NCBI GenBank assembly: GCA_024236015.1
Contig: JACKLK010000001.1
Coordinates: 248,001 to 312,000, forward strand
Reading direction: 5' to 3'
Source of the DNA: Rhodoferax sp.
Lineage (GTDB): Bacteria > Pseudomonadota > Gammaproteobacteria > Burkholderiales > Burkholderiaceae_C
DNA length: 64,000 bases
Shown here: in pieces, positions 1 through 8,643 of the stretch
Layout: each line of letters starts with the position of its first letter
Numbering within the stretch: position 1 is the first letter of the stretch
Notes under the pieces: generated by a model
The model's input: only the letters and a program-made list of their open reading frames with translations
What the model was told of the DNA's origin: nothing
The model's database searches: none
Translations under genes and position numbers: made by a program

Positions 1-2052
1 CGAGGCCTGACCCTGCACTTCGGCCTTCGGGCCGTTGGCCCGGCGCGGGTCGCGCACCTCGACGCACAAGGCTGTGCGCGAGAGCCAGTGCGCCGATTCC
101 TGGCGATCGGGCACACGCGCGAAGTCCGCTGGTTCGGCCTGGTCGACCCGATGCGCATGCGCACTGGTGACGCTGGCCGCTTGCGACGCACGCGCCGCTT
201 CCTGCGTCACCCGCGCCGCCTCGGACGGCGCGCCGGTTCCGGCCAGGTAGGGCGTGATGCCGGGTTGCGCAGAGCGGGCGTCGGCGCCACCACCCGTGGC
301 GGCCATCGGCGACGACGGCGGCACCGCATAACGCTGGGCCAGCGCCGCATGGGGCGGCAGCTCGCCGCGCGCGTCGTACGGGTCCTGCGGGATGTGGTAC
401 GGGTAGTCGGCCTCGCTGACCCAGGGCAGGGAGTCCAGCGGCAGGCGCAGGCCCATCGGCGAGTCGCCGGGCATCAGGTACAGGCGTTCGTCGCGCACGA
501 ACCAAGGGCCGGTGGCCCAGCGTGCACCGCCGCCGGCGGCACGATCGGCCACCTTGAGCGGCAACACGTAGCCGACCACGCTGTCGAGCTTCTGGGTGAA
601 CACCCGGCGCAGCCGTGCCCGTTCCATCTCGTCGTCGAGGCGGGACTTGAACGGGTCGACGTTGACCGGCAGGCGGCGCTCGCGCCACAGGTAATACCAG
701 CTGTCCTCGTAGCCGGGCAGGATGTGTTGCCCGCTCACGTCCAGCCGCTGCGCCAGGCCGTGGACGAATTTTTCGGCGACAGCGCTGGTGTAGTGGGTCG
801 GCTCGCGCTCGTCGACGAACAACTCGGGCTTGGCCCAGACCGGCTGGCCGTCGGCGCGCCAGTAGATGTTCAGCGCCCAGCGCGGCAGCTGCTCGCCCGG
901 ATACCACTTGCCCTGGCCGAAATGCAGGAAGCCGCCCGTGCCGTATTGCGCGCGCAGCTTGTGCACCAGGGCGGTGGCGAAGCCGCGCTTGGTCGGCCCG
1001 AGCGCGTCGGTGTTCCATTCGGCCGCGTCGCGGTCGTTCACGGCCACGAAGGTCGGCTCGCCGCCCATGGTCAGCCGCACGTCGCCGTCGATCAGTTCCT
1101 TGTCGACCGCGGCGCCGAGTTCCATCACCTGGGCCCACTGCTCCTCGGTGTAGGGCTTGGTGACGCGGGGCGCCTCGTAGAGCCGGGAGATCTTCATCTC
1201 GTGCGCGAACGTCACCTCGGCGATCTCGACGCCGCCTTCGATCGGGGCCGCGCCCGAGGGTTGCGGCGTGCATGCCAGCGGAATATGGCCTTCGCCGGCG
1301 AGCAGGCCGGAGGTCGGGTCCAGGCCGATCCAGCCGGCACCGGGCAGATAGACCTCGCACCAGGCGTGCAGGTCGGTGAAATCGACCTCGGTGCCGCTGG
1401 GACCGTCCAGGGCCTTGACGTCGGGCACCAGCTGGATCAGGTAGCCGGACGTGAAACGCGCGGCCAGCCCGCAATGGCGCAGCAGGTTGACCAGCAGCCA
1501 GGTCGAGTCGCGGCAGGAGCCGCTGGCCAGCGACAGGGTCTCGTCGGGCGTCTGCACGCCCGGCTCCATGCGGATCAGGTAACGCACGTCCTGGCTCACC
1601 ATGCGGTTCACGTCGATCAGGAAATCGATGGTGCGCCGCTCGCTGCGGTCGATACGCGCCAGATAGGCCTTCATCGGCTCGGAGGCCGGCTCCACCGCCA
1701 GGTAGGGCGCCAGTTCCTGCTGCAGCAGGGCCTCGTATTTGAACGGGTATTTCTCGGCCGTCGGTTCGAGGAAGAAGTCGAACGGGTTGTAGACCGACAT
1801 GTCGGCGACCACGTCCACGGTGATCTTGAATTCGCGGGTCTTTTCCGGGAACACCAGGCGCGCCTGGTAGTTGGCGAACGGATCCTGCTGCCAGTTGATG
1901 AAGTGGCCGGCCGGCTCGATCTTCAGCGAATACGACAGGATCTTGCTGCGGCAATGGGGCGCCGGACGCAGCCGGATGACCTGGGGTCCGAGCGTGACCG
2001 GACGGTCGTACTGGTAGTGGGTGACGTGGTGCAGGGCTGCGTGAATGGACAT
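1..2052 (-). CDS. Transglutaminase-like protein, DUF2126 type (3' part outside window)
   Basis: The first 684 codons of a gene that leaves the window at base 1; the reading frame is open throughout. The N-terminus (residues 1-90) is the transglutaminase-associated beta domain, followed by a transglutaminase core with the expected Cys-His-Asp triad: Cys180 in GSCRDS, His229 in DLHAWCE and Asp245 in GLDPTSG. The part after about residue 290 matches the start of the DUF2126 extension of proteins usually about 1100 residues long, so roughly 400 residues should lie beyond the edge. No signal peptide is seen, so it is probably cytoplasmic. Proteins of this kind are normally encoded with circularly permuted ATP-grasp and alpha-E genes, as at 16.7-19.1 kb here, and are thought to act in synthesis or processing of a peptide-like product; the substrate is unknown. 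The start is the ATG opening MSIHAAL. Confidence 0.88.
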   Translation of the reverse strand, partial: MSIHAALHHVTHYQYDRPVTLGPQVIRLRPAPHCRSKILSYSLKIEPAGHFINWQQDPFANYQARLVFPEKTREFKITVDVVADMSVYNPFDFFLEPTAEKYPFKYEALLQQELAPYLAVEPASEPMKAYLARIDRSERRTIDFLIDVNRMVSQDVRYLIRMEPGVQTPDETLSLASGSCRDSTWLLVNLLRHCGLAARFTSGYLIQLVPDVKALDGPSGTEVDFTDLHAWCEVYLPGAGWIGLDPTSGLLAGEGHIPLACTPQPSGAAPIEGGVEIAEVTFAHEMKISRLYEAPRVTKPYTEEQWAQVMELGAAVDKELIDGDVRLTMGGEPTFVAVNDRDAAEWNTDALGPTKRGFATALVHKLRAQYGTGGFLHFGQGKWYPGEQLPRWALNIYWRADGQPVWAKPELFVDEREPTHYTSAVAEKFVHGLAQRLDVSGQHILPGYEDSWYYLWRERRLPVNVDPFKSRLDDEMERARLRRVFTQKLDSVVGYVLPLKVADRAAGGGARWATGPWFVRDERLYLMPGDSPMGLRLPLDSLPWVSEADYPYHIPQDPYDARGELPPHAALAQRYAVPPSSPMAATGGGADARSAQPGITPYLAGTGAPSEAARVTQEAARASQAASVTSAHAHRVDQAEPADFARVPDRQESAHWLSRTALCVEVRDPRRANGPKAEVQGQAS

Positions 2053-2260
2053 GCGGCGGTCTCGTGTTGTGGTGCCAGGCGGTGGCCGCTGGGCGGGCGG
2101 ATCAATTGCCCATCCGGTGATACTAGCAGCCCGTGCGGTTTTTCCGCATGCGACGACGCCTGCGCAAGCAAACCGCGACGGAATGCCCGTGCGGAGGGCG
2201 TGTCGACGACAGCAATTTGCGCGCCACCCGCGTGGTGCGACTGGAAACGAGGGGAATTCG

Positions 2261-3247
2261 ATGCAAGCCGCCTTCTACGAACGTACCGGCCCGGCGCGGG
2301 CCGTCCTGCAACTCGGTGAACTGCCCGATCCGGTGCCCGGGCCGGGCGAGGTGCGGGTGCGCCTGCGCTGGTCGGGTGTCAATCCGTCCGATGTCAAGTC
2401 GCGCGCGGGCCTGCGCAGCGCGGTCATGCCGTTTCCGCGCGTCGTGCCGCACAGCGACGGCATGGGGGAGATCGACGCCATCGGCCCGGGCGTGGACACG
2501 GGCCGTATCGGCGAGCGGGTCTGGGTCTGGAATGCCGCCTGGGGCCGTGCGAACGGCACGGCCACGCAATACGTGGTGCTGCCGCAACAGATGGCGGTGG
2601 TGTTGCCGCCGGCCACCGGCGACGAGGCGGGTGCCTGCCTGGGCATACCGGCCATGACCGCCTTGCACGCGGTGCTGGCGCGCGGCGGCGTTGCCGGCCA
2701 GCGGGTGCTGGTCGCCGGCGGCGCCGGCGCGGTCGGCCACTATGCGTTGCAGTTCTGCCGCCTGCTGGGCGCGCGCCAGGTGCTGGCCACGGTCAGCAGC
2801 GCGGAAAAGGCGGCGATCGCGCACCAGGCTGGTGCGGACCTGGCCATCAACTACCGCACCGAATCGGTGGCGCAGCGGGTGCGCGAGGCCACGCAGGGCC
2901 AGGGCGTGGACCGTATCGTCGAGGTCGACATCGCCGCCAATGCCGCACTCGACCTGGAACTGCTGCGTCCCGGCGGCACGCTGATGGTCTATGGCAGCGG
3001 CAAGCCCGGATTCGAACTGCCGTTTTTCCCGCTGATCGTCAACAACGTGTCGCTCGGCTTCTTCATCGTCTACAACCTGTCGCAGGCCGACCGGGCGCAT
3101 GCCGAATCGACGCTGCACGGCTGGCTGGCGCGGGGTGAACTGAACCATGCCATTGCGCAGCGTGTGCCGCTGGCGCAGATCGTGTCGGCGCACGAGGCGG
3201 TGGAGCAGGCGACCACACCGGGCAACGTGGTGGTGGAGATCCCATGA
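2261..3247 (+). CDS. NADPH:quinone reductase / zinc-independent MDR oxidoreductase
   Basis: A 328-residue medium-chain dehydrogenase/reductase of the quinone reductase branch. The N-terminal GroES-like half carries the VNPSDVKSRAG segment, and the NAD(P)-binding half has the motif AGGAGAVGHYALQ near residue 155. The structural and catalytic zinc cysteines of alcohol dehydrogenases are absent, as expected for quinone or enone reductases. The end VPLAQIVSAHEAVEQ...GNVVVEIP is typical of the family. The start is the ATG preceded by a purine-rich GAGGGG; longer frames upstream have no ribosome site. It is divergent from the transglutaminase gene across 208 bp. The physiological substrate cannot be told from sequence. 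Confidence 0.9.
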   Translation: MQAAFYERTGPARAVLQLGELPDPVPGPGEVRVRLRWSGVNPSDVKSRAGLRSAVMPFPRVVPHSDGMGEIDAIGPGVDTGRIGERVWVWNAAWGRANGTATQYVVLPQQMAVVLPPATGDEAGACLGIPAMTALHAVLARGGVAGQRVLVAGGAGAVGHYALQFCRLLGARQVLATVSSAEKAAIAHQAGADLAINYRTESVAQRVREATQGQGVDRIVEVDIAANAALDLELLRPGGTLMVYGSGKPGFELPFFPLIVNNVSLGFFIVYNLSQADRAHAESTLHGWLARGELNHAIAQRVPLAQIVSAHEAVEQATTPGNVVVEIP

Positions 3248-3305
3248 GTCGCCGCGCCGCCCCACGACGACGACGCCCGCAGCGCGCTGCGCGAAGGGCA
3301 GCCCC

Positions 3306-3647
3306 ATGAGCCTGGTCTATTCCACCGACAGCGGACGCATGTGTCCCGCATGCCGGCGGCCGAAGGCCGACTGCATCTGCGGCCGCGCCAGGCCGGCGCC
3401 CGCCGGCGACGGTGTCGTGCGTGTCAGCCGCGAGAAGAAGGGGCGCGGCGGCAAGACCGTGACCCTGGTGCGCGGCCTGGCGCTGGCCCCCGACCAACTG
3501 GCGGTGCTGGGGCGCCAGCTCAAGACCGCCTGCGGCAGCGGCGGCACGGTGGCCGACGGCGTGATCGAGATCCAGGGCGATCACGTGGAGCGGGTGATGC
3601 CGCTGCTGCAGGCCAAGGGTTTCGTGGTCAAGCGGGCGGGCGGTTAG
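3306..3647 (+). CDS. SUI1/eIF1-family translation factor, YciH-like
   Basis: A 113-residue protein whose residues about 40-113 are a SUI1 domain (GGKTVTLVRGL, LKTACGSGGTVADGVIEIQGDH), the fold of eukaryotic eIF1 and E. coli YciH, which affects start-codon and initiator-tRNA discrimination. It opens with the YciH-like LVYSTDSGRM and then has a short cysteine cluster CPACRRPKADCIC, which in my memory of E. coli YciH is not present; it looks like a zinc knuckle. An AAGGGCA sequence lies about 7 bases before the ATG. It follows the oxidoreductase by 58 bases on the same strand and converges with iorB. Confidence 0.9.
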   Translation: MSLVYSTDSGRMCPACRRPKADCICGRARPAPAGDGVVRVSREKKGRGGKTVTLVRGLALAPDQLAVLGRQLKTACGSGGTVADGVIEIQGDHVERVMPLLQAKGFVVKRAGG

Positions 3648-3729
3648 GCGCGGATGTCCCGGCGCCACGGCTGCGGCTGCCGACGCCTGGCGGGCACCGC
3701 CATGGGCCGCAGGCCGTCGATGGCCGGCC

Positions 3730-5352
3730 TCACGGCGTCTGCACAGCGCTCCGTGCGGGCCTGCGCATGAACCGGATCGGCACCGCCTTGACCGGGCGGG
3801 CCGGCGCACCGTGTTGTTGCAGCGCCTGGTCCAGGGCCGTACCCGCTTCGTCGGCCAGCGCCGCGGTGCGGGCTGCGCGGATGGCCTCGGCGCGTCGGCG
3901 GTCGGTCTCCAGCGTGGGTGATGTGGCCAGGTGGTCGACCACGTGCAGCAGGTTGTCCTTACCGCGTTCGTTGGTGCTGCCATAACCCTTGATCAGGCGT
4001 CCGCACAGCGCGATCTCGTGGCCCAGTGTCCAGTCGGTCCGGGCGCCGTGTTCGACGGCCGCCAGCCAGCGCTCGATCAGGTTCTGCTCCAGTGCGAAGC
4101 GGCTGCCCCGCCGGCGCAGCCAACGCAGGCTGGCCAGGGTCCGCAGCGACAGAAAACCCAGCACCTGGTGGGTGCCGACCTTCAACGCCAGCGAAAACGG
4201 CTCCTTGCCCCGGGCCTGGCGGCGCCGGTCCCAGCGCAGCAGGGCCTGGGCCGGGCCCGCCGGCAGCAGCGCGGCCGCTTCGGCCACGCCGGGCTTGAAG
4301 TGGTCGTACACCCGCAGCAGTTCGCCTTCTGCGACCTTGACTTCCTGTCGCACGCGGTCCCGCCGCGAAACCCTGCACTTGAGGTCGGCCACCCGCACGA
4401 TGTCGTCGAACGCCATCCACAGCGCCAGGTAGCGCGCGGTCTCGCGGGTGATGGCCCAGCCCTTGCCGCCATCCGGATCGCTCGCGCGTTCGGCCGCCAG
4501 GATGCGCTGCAGGCGCTCCAGGTAGAGCTCGCCATAGGCGCGGTCCTGGTAGTCGACCATGCGCGCCAGTCCCAGGGTCAACAGGTCATGGGTGGCGGCG
4601 GGGAAGGCGGCGGCCGTTTCGCGCGGCAGCTCTGCTTCCGTCGGTGCGCGTGCCGCAGCCGCGGCAGGTGGCGGGTCGCCGGCCACCACCTGGCGCACGA
4701 ACGTAGTGTGCTGGCGGGCCGACGACACGATGTCGAATGCGCGCGCAAAGCCGCGCAGGCTGGCGTCCACGCCCCGCTCGCCGGCGCGGATCACCTGTTC
4801 GCACACCGTGCGCGGGAACGGCAGCAGGCCGCTGGCGGCCACGGCGCCGAACATCACCGCGCTGACCACGGTTCCCGCTTCGCGGGTGACGGCGGCCATG
4901 TCGAAGACCTGGTGTTCGCGGCTGTGGCGCGCCACGACCTCGCGCAGCGGCGCGTCGGGCATGCGCCCGTCGCCGAGCTGCATCCGCTCGTGGGTGGTCA
5001 GCGTGCGGGTCGACGAACTGATGACCTGGGTGCGCTGCGCCGTGGCGAAGCCGTTGCCGATCTGGCGCACCGTCTCCAGCAGCTCCGACGACACCAGCAG
5101 GTCGAGCGCACCGGGTACCGGATACAGGCTGAACACCGGCCGGCGCCCGGCGAGCTCGGACTGGGGCACCGGGAAGATCTCGACGTAATAAGTCGTGGCG
5201 CCGGTGCGTTGCGCGACACCCGGGATCGAGGTGCCCTGGACCGGATAACCGGCCAGCAGGGCGGCCTGCACCAGCCATTCGCTGAGCACGCCGCCGCCTT
5301 CGCCGCCCAGGGCGCAGACCAGGATGGAAATGGGTTGGGTCTTGTGGTGCAT
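3730..5352 (-). CDS. iorB: Indolepyruvate ferredoxin oxidoreductase, beta subunit
   Basis: A 540-residue partner of IorA. The N-terminal 190 residues are the pyruvate:ferredoxin oxidoreductase gamma-type domain (ALGGEGGGVLSEWL, then GTSIPGVAQRTGATTYYVEI), which contributes to oxidative decarboxylation of aryl-2-oxoacids to acyl-CoA. The remaining helical part is the extension seen in the larger, aerobic-type beta subunits. Two starts compete: an ATG overlapping the iorA stop as ATGA at 5376 (MTRAAGTP) and the ATG at 5352 (MHHKTQ), which has AGGAA seven bases upstream. I prefer 5352. Translational coupling to iorA is likely either way. Confidence 0.88.
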   Translation of the reverse strand: MHHKTQPISILVCALGGEGGGVLSEWLVQAALLAGYPVQGTSIPGVAQRTGATTYYVEIFPVPQSELAGRRPVFSLYPVPGALDLLVSSELLETVRQIGNGFATAQRTQVISSSTRTLTTHERMQLGDGRMPDAPLREVVARHSREHQVFDMAAVTREAGTVVSAVMFGAVAASGLLPFPRTVCEQVIRAGERGVDASLRGFARAFDIVSSARQHTTFVRQVVAGDPPPAAAAARAPTEAELPRETAAAFPAATHDLLTLGLARMVDYQDRAYGELYLERLQRILAAERASDPDGGKGWAITRETARYLALWMAFDDIVRVADLKCRVSRRDRVRQEVKVAEGELLRVYDHFKPGVAEAAALLPAGPAQALLRWDRRRQARGKEPFSLALKVGTHQVLGFLSLRTLASLRWLRRRGSRFALEQNLIERWLAAVEHGARTDWTLGHEIALCGRLIKGYGSTNERGKDNLLHVVDHLATSPTLETDRRRAEAIRAARTAALADEAGTALDQALQQHGAPARPVKAVPIRFMRRPARSAVQTP

Positions 5353-5372
5353 GGGGGTTCCTGCTGCGCGGG

Positions 5373-7526
5373 TCATGCCTTGGCCATCGCCTGCACGAGG
5401 CGCCCGCGTATCGTGTCGAGCAGCCGCTCGTGCCACTTGGGATGGGTGATGACCTCGGCCCGGTAGAAACTCGGGCACAAGGTGGCGGCATGCGCGTTTT
5501 CGCCGCACAGGCCGCAACCGACGCAGCCGTCGATCACGGTGGCCACCGGATCGACCTTGAGCGGGTCCGGGTTGTCCTTGATGGTCAGCGTGGGGCAGCC
5601 CGACAGTCGGATACAGGCGTGGTCGCCATTGCACACGTCTTCGTCCACGCCGTATTTCACCCGCATGACGCGTTCGCCGCGCCGGAGCAGGCCGGCCAGC
5701 CAGGGCTTGATGCGGCGCTGGCGTTCGAGCTGGCATTCCCCTTCGGCGACGATCACCTTCAGGCCGTTGAACGGCGAGGTGAACGCTTCGTGCAGGGTTG
5801 CACGCATGTCTTTCACGCGGTAGGTGTGCACGGTGCGCATCCACTGCACGCCCAGGCCCTTGAGCGTGGTCTCGATGGTCTGGTTGGTGTCGGTCAGGCT
5901 GGCCAGCTTGTCGGCGCTGGCGGCGCGTGCATCGTCGTCGGGCGTGGAGATGATCTCCTGCGTGCCGGTGGCCGACGTGTAGCCGTTCTTGAAGATCAGC
6001 AGCACCGCGTCGCTGTTGTTGAACAGTGCCGACTGCACGCCGGTGATCAGGCCGTTGTGCCAGAAGCCGCCATCGCCCATGATGGCCAGCGTGCGGCCCT
6101 GCATCATCGGGGCAACACCGGCGCCGCTGGCCAGGCTCATGCCGTAGCCCAGGATGGAATGGCCCGACGAGAACGGCTCGAAGGTCGCGAACGCGTGGCA
6201 GCCGATGTCGGCGGCGATATGCACCTTGCCGATGTCCTGCTGCACCAGCTTGAGCGCGGAGAACACCGGTCGCTCCGGGCAGCCGACGCAAAAGCCGGGC
6301 GGGCGGGCCGGCAAGGGCCGTTCGAACTGCTGCGGCACGCCGGTGCGGCGCTCCTGGTTGGCATCGAGCCACTGCTGCGCCGCGTCGACGGAGTGCGCCG
6401 GCAGGTGGCGGCGCACGAACGCGAGCAGGCCGCGCGCCATGACCTCGATCGAATATTCGCCGGCCGACGGCAGCATGTCCTTGCCGTGCAGCGGGGTCTG
6501 GATGTCGCGCCGGCGCAGCAGCGTGGCGATCTCCTGTTCGATGTATTCCGGCTGGCCCTCTTCCACCACCAGCACCGCCTGCTTGCCGATGAAGAAGTCG
6601 GCGATCTGCTCGGGCACCAGCGGATAGGTCACGTTCAGCACCAGGATGGGAATGGCGCTGTCGCCGAAGGCGTCGGCCAGGTCGAACTGCTGCAGCGCGC
6701 GGATCAGCGAGTTGTACAGACCGCCCTGCACGACGATGCCCACGTCGGCCAGCGTGCCCGGCATCGACTCGTTCAGGCCGTGCTCGACGATGTAGCGGCG
6801 CGCGGCGGGCAGGCGTTCGGCGGTCTTGCGCTTTTCATGGGCGTAGGTCACCGGTGGGTGGGCCAGCTTGTCGTAGTCGAAACGGGCGGGATCCGATATC
6901 AGCTGGCGCGTCGACCATGGCGGCGCCAGGTTGTCCTTGCAGGTGAAGCTGCCGCGGACATGGCAGGTCCGGATGCGCAGCTCGAGGATGGCCGGCATGT
7001 TCGAGGCCTCGGACAGCCGGAACGCGTGTTCGACCATGTCGACCATCACGCCCAGGTCGGGTCGCGGGTCGAGCAGCAGCATGGACGACTTCAGCGCGAA
7101 GGCATGGGTGCGCTCCTGGATCACCGACGCGCCCTCGCCGTAGTCTTCGCCGACGACGATCAAGGCCCCGCCCAGCACCCCCGGCGAGGACAGGTTGGAC
7201 AAGGCGTCGGATGCGACGTTGGTGCCGACGATGGACTTCCAGGTGACCGCGCCCCGCAGCGGGTAGTGAATGGAGGCGCCCAGCATGGCGGCCGCCGATG
7301 CCTCGTTGGAGCAGGCCTGCACATGCACGCCCAGCTCGTCCATGTACGACTTGGCCTGCACCATCACATCGACCAGGTGCGAGACCGGCGCGCCCTGGTA
7401 GCCCCCGACGTAGGACACGCCGGACTGCAGCAAGGCCTTGGTGATGGCCAGGATGCCCTCGCCGTGAAACGTGGTTCCCGCGCCCTGGCGCAACTGCTCG
7501 ACTTCCTTGCCAAATGAAACTTCCAC
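5373..7526 (-). CDS. iorA: Indolepyruvate ferredoxin oxidoreductase, alpha subunit
   Basis: A 717-residue ThDP and iron-sulfur subunit of a 2-oxoacid:ferredoxin oxidoreductase. The N-terminal domain has YVGGYQGAPVSHLVD, and a ThDP/Mg-binding segment MGDGGFWHNG...NSDAVLLIFKN lies at about residues 480-515. The C-terminus holds two ferredoxin-like cysteine groups: an irregular first group (Cys632, Cys638, Cys644) and a second with Cys668, 671, 674 and 684. The likely reaction is arylpyruvate (indolepyruvate, phenylpyruvate) plus CoA to aryl-acetyl-CoA with reduced ferredoxin; the exact 2-oxo acid is inference. Translation begins at GTG, with GGAG eight bases upstream. It forms an operon with iorB and diverges from a LysR gene. 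Confidence 0.92.
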   Translation of the reverse strand: MEVSFGKEVEQLRQGAGTTFHGEGILAITKALLQSGVSYVGGYQGAPVSHLVDVMVQAKSYMDELGVHVQACSNEASAAAMLGASIHYPLRGAVTWKSIVGTNVASDALSNLSSPGVLGGALIVVGEDYGEGASVIQERTHAFALKSSMLLLDPRPDLGVMVDMVEHAFRLSEASNMPAILELRIRTCHVRGSFTCKDNLAPPWSTRQLISDPARFDYDKLAHPPVTYAHEKRKTAERLPAARRYIVEHGLNESMPGTLADVGIVVQGGLYNSLIRALQQFDLADAFGDSAIPILVLNVTYPLVPEQIADFFIGKQAVLVVEEGQPEYIEQEIATLLRRRDIQTPLHGKDMLPSAGEYSIEVMARGLLAFVRRHLPAHSVDAAQQWLDANQERRTGVPQQFERPLPARPPGFCVGCPERPVFSALKLVQQDIGKVHIAADIGCHAFATFEPFSSGHSILGYGMSLASGAGVAPMMQGRTLAIMGDGGFWHNGLITGVQSALFNNSDAVLLIFKNGYTSATGTQEIISTPDDDARAASADKLASLTDTNQTIETTLKGLGVQWMRTVHTYRVKDMRATLHEAFTSPFNGLKVIVAEGECQLERQRRIKPWLAGLLRRGERVMRVKYGVDEDVCNGDHACIRLSGCPTLTIKDNPDPLKVDPVATVIDGCVGCGLCGENAHAATLCPSFYRAEVITHPKWHERLLDTIRGRLVQAMAKA

Positions 7527-7585
7527 GCGTGTTCTCCGGTGATCAAGGCGGGAGTGTCGGCCCGGCGATTGATAACGACAATAAT

Positions 7586-7605
7586 ATGAGGCTGCTAAGT
7601 CTCAT
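7586..7605. promoter_or_regulatory. Candidate LysR operator between iorA and its regulator
   Basis: The inverted repeat ATGAG-N10-CTCAT sits in the only AT-rich part of the 86-bp divergent gap, 8 bases before the start of the LysR gene. Its size and dyad fit LysR-type sites (T-N11-A class), and its position would allow autorepression and control of iorAB. No footprint is known to me. Confidence 0.4.
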
Positions 7606-7612
7606 TTGATTC

Positions 7613-8515
7613 ATGAATATCGAGAAGATCGACCTCAACCTTTTGCGCCTGTTTGCGGAGGTCTACGACAGCGGCAGCGTCAGCGTGGCCGCCGAGCGCC
7701 TGGGCATCAGCCAGCCGGCCGCCAGCAACGGCCTGGCCCGGCTGCGCACCGTGCTCGGCAATGCGTTGTTCGCGCGCGCCCATGGCGGCGTGCGTCCGAC
7801 CCCCATGGCCGACCACCTGATCGGTCCGGTGCGTTCCGCACTGGCCCAGCTGACCGATGCCTTGCGCCAGACCTATGCGTTCGACCCGCGCACCTCGCGG
7901 CGGCACTACCGCATGCACATGAGCGACATCGGCGAGGCGCGTTTTCTGCCCGCCCTGATGGCTGCGCTGCAGGTGCAGGCGCCGGGCACCAGCGTCGAGT
8001 GCCATGCCATGCCCCACGGCGGCATCGCCGAGCAGCTGGACAAGGGCGAACTCGACTTCGCGTTCGGATTCCTGCCCTCCGTGACCGGCACGGAACATGT
8101 GACGCTGATGGAGGAGCGTTATGTGCTGATGCTGCGCGAAGCCCATCCGCTGGCCACCCTGGTGGGCGAGGGCGGCCCCGATCTGGCGGCGCTGGCACGG
8201 CTGTCGTTCGTGGCGGTACGCTCGCATTCGGACACTTTGCGCATGCTGGAGATCCTGGGCCTGCGCGAGCGCATCAAGCTGTTCGCGTCCAATTTCCTGG
8301 CCTTGCCAGCGATCGTGCGTGAAACGGATCTGGCGGTCATCATGCCCAGCCAGATCGCGACGGAATTCAATGCGGGTGGCGGCTACATTGTCGTGGCACC
8401 GCAGCTGCCGCTGCGCGATTTCACGGTGTCGCTGCACTGGAGCCGGCGCCAGCACTCCGATCCCTCGCATATCTGGATGCGCCAGTTGATCTGCGGCATT
8501 TTCAACAGCACCTGA
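7613..8515 (+). CDS. LysR-family regulator divergent from iorAB
   Basis: A 300-residue LysR-type regulator: a winged helix-turn-helix at residues 7-66 (DLNLLRLFAEVYDSG, then AAERLGISQPAASNGLARLR) and a periplasmic-binding-protein-like effector domain from about residue 95. It is transcribed away from iorA with 86 bp between starts, the usual layout for a regulator controlling its neighbour. A dyad just before its start is listed separately. There is little Shine-Dalgarno signal before the ATG. The effector is unknown; a 2-oxo or aromatic acid is a reasonable guess. Confidence 0.92.
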   Translation: MNIEKIDLNLLRLFAEVYDSGSVSVAAERLGISQPAASNGLARLRTVLGNALFARAHGGVRPTPMADHLIGPVRSALAQLTDALRQTYAFDPRTSRRHYRMHMSDIGEARFLPALMAALQVQAPGTSVECHAMPHGGIAEQLDKGELDFAFGFLPSVTGTEHVTLMEERYVLMLREAHPLATLVGEGGPDLAALARLSFVAVRSHSDTLRMLEILGLRERIKLFASNFLALPAIVRETDLAVIMPSQIATEFNAGGGYIVVAPQLPLRDFTVSLHWSRRQHSDPSHIWMRQLICGIFNST

Positions 8516-8643
8516 GGCGCGCAGAGGCGAAGCGGCGAAGCTGCGAAGAGGCGCAGTGGCGAGCGTCCGCCGCAGCGCCCGCCTGGCCGCCTTGCGCGGC
8601 GGCGCACCGCATGGACCGGCAAGCGCCGGCCCCGTCCTGTTGT
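8516..8643. other. Convergent gap with three GCGAAG repeats
   Basis: A non-coding gap between the LysR gene and the convergent hydroxyacid oxidase gene. GCGAAG occurs at 8527, 8535 and 8543, an exact 8-base period, followed by the related GGCGCAG. I see no hairpin with a T-run. Confidence 0.5.

Noticed and set aside
88..2319. 743-codon plus-strand frame over the transglutaminase gene
   Set aside because: Antisense to a clear transglutaminase with an intact triad. The frame is rich in His, Gln, Arg and Val, as expected when GC-biased codons are read backwards.
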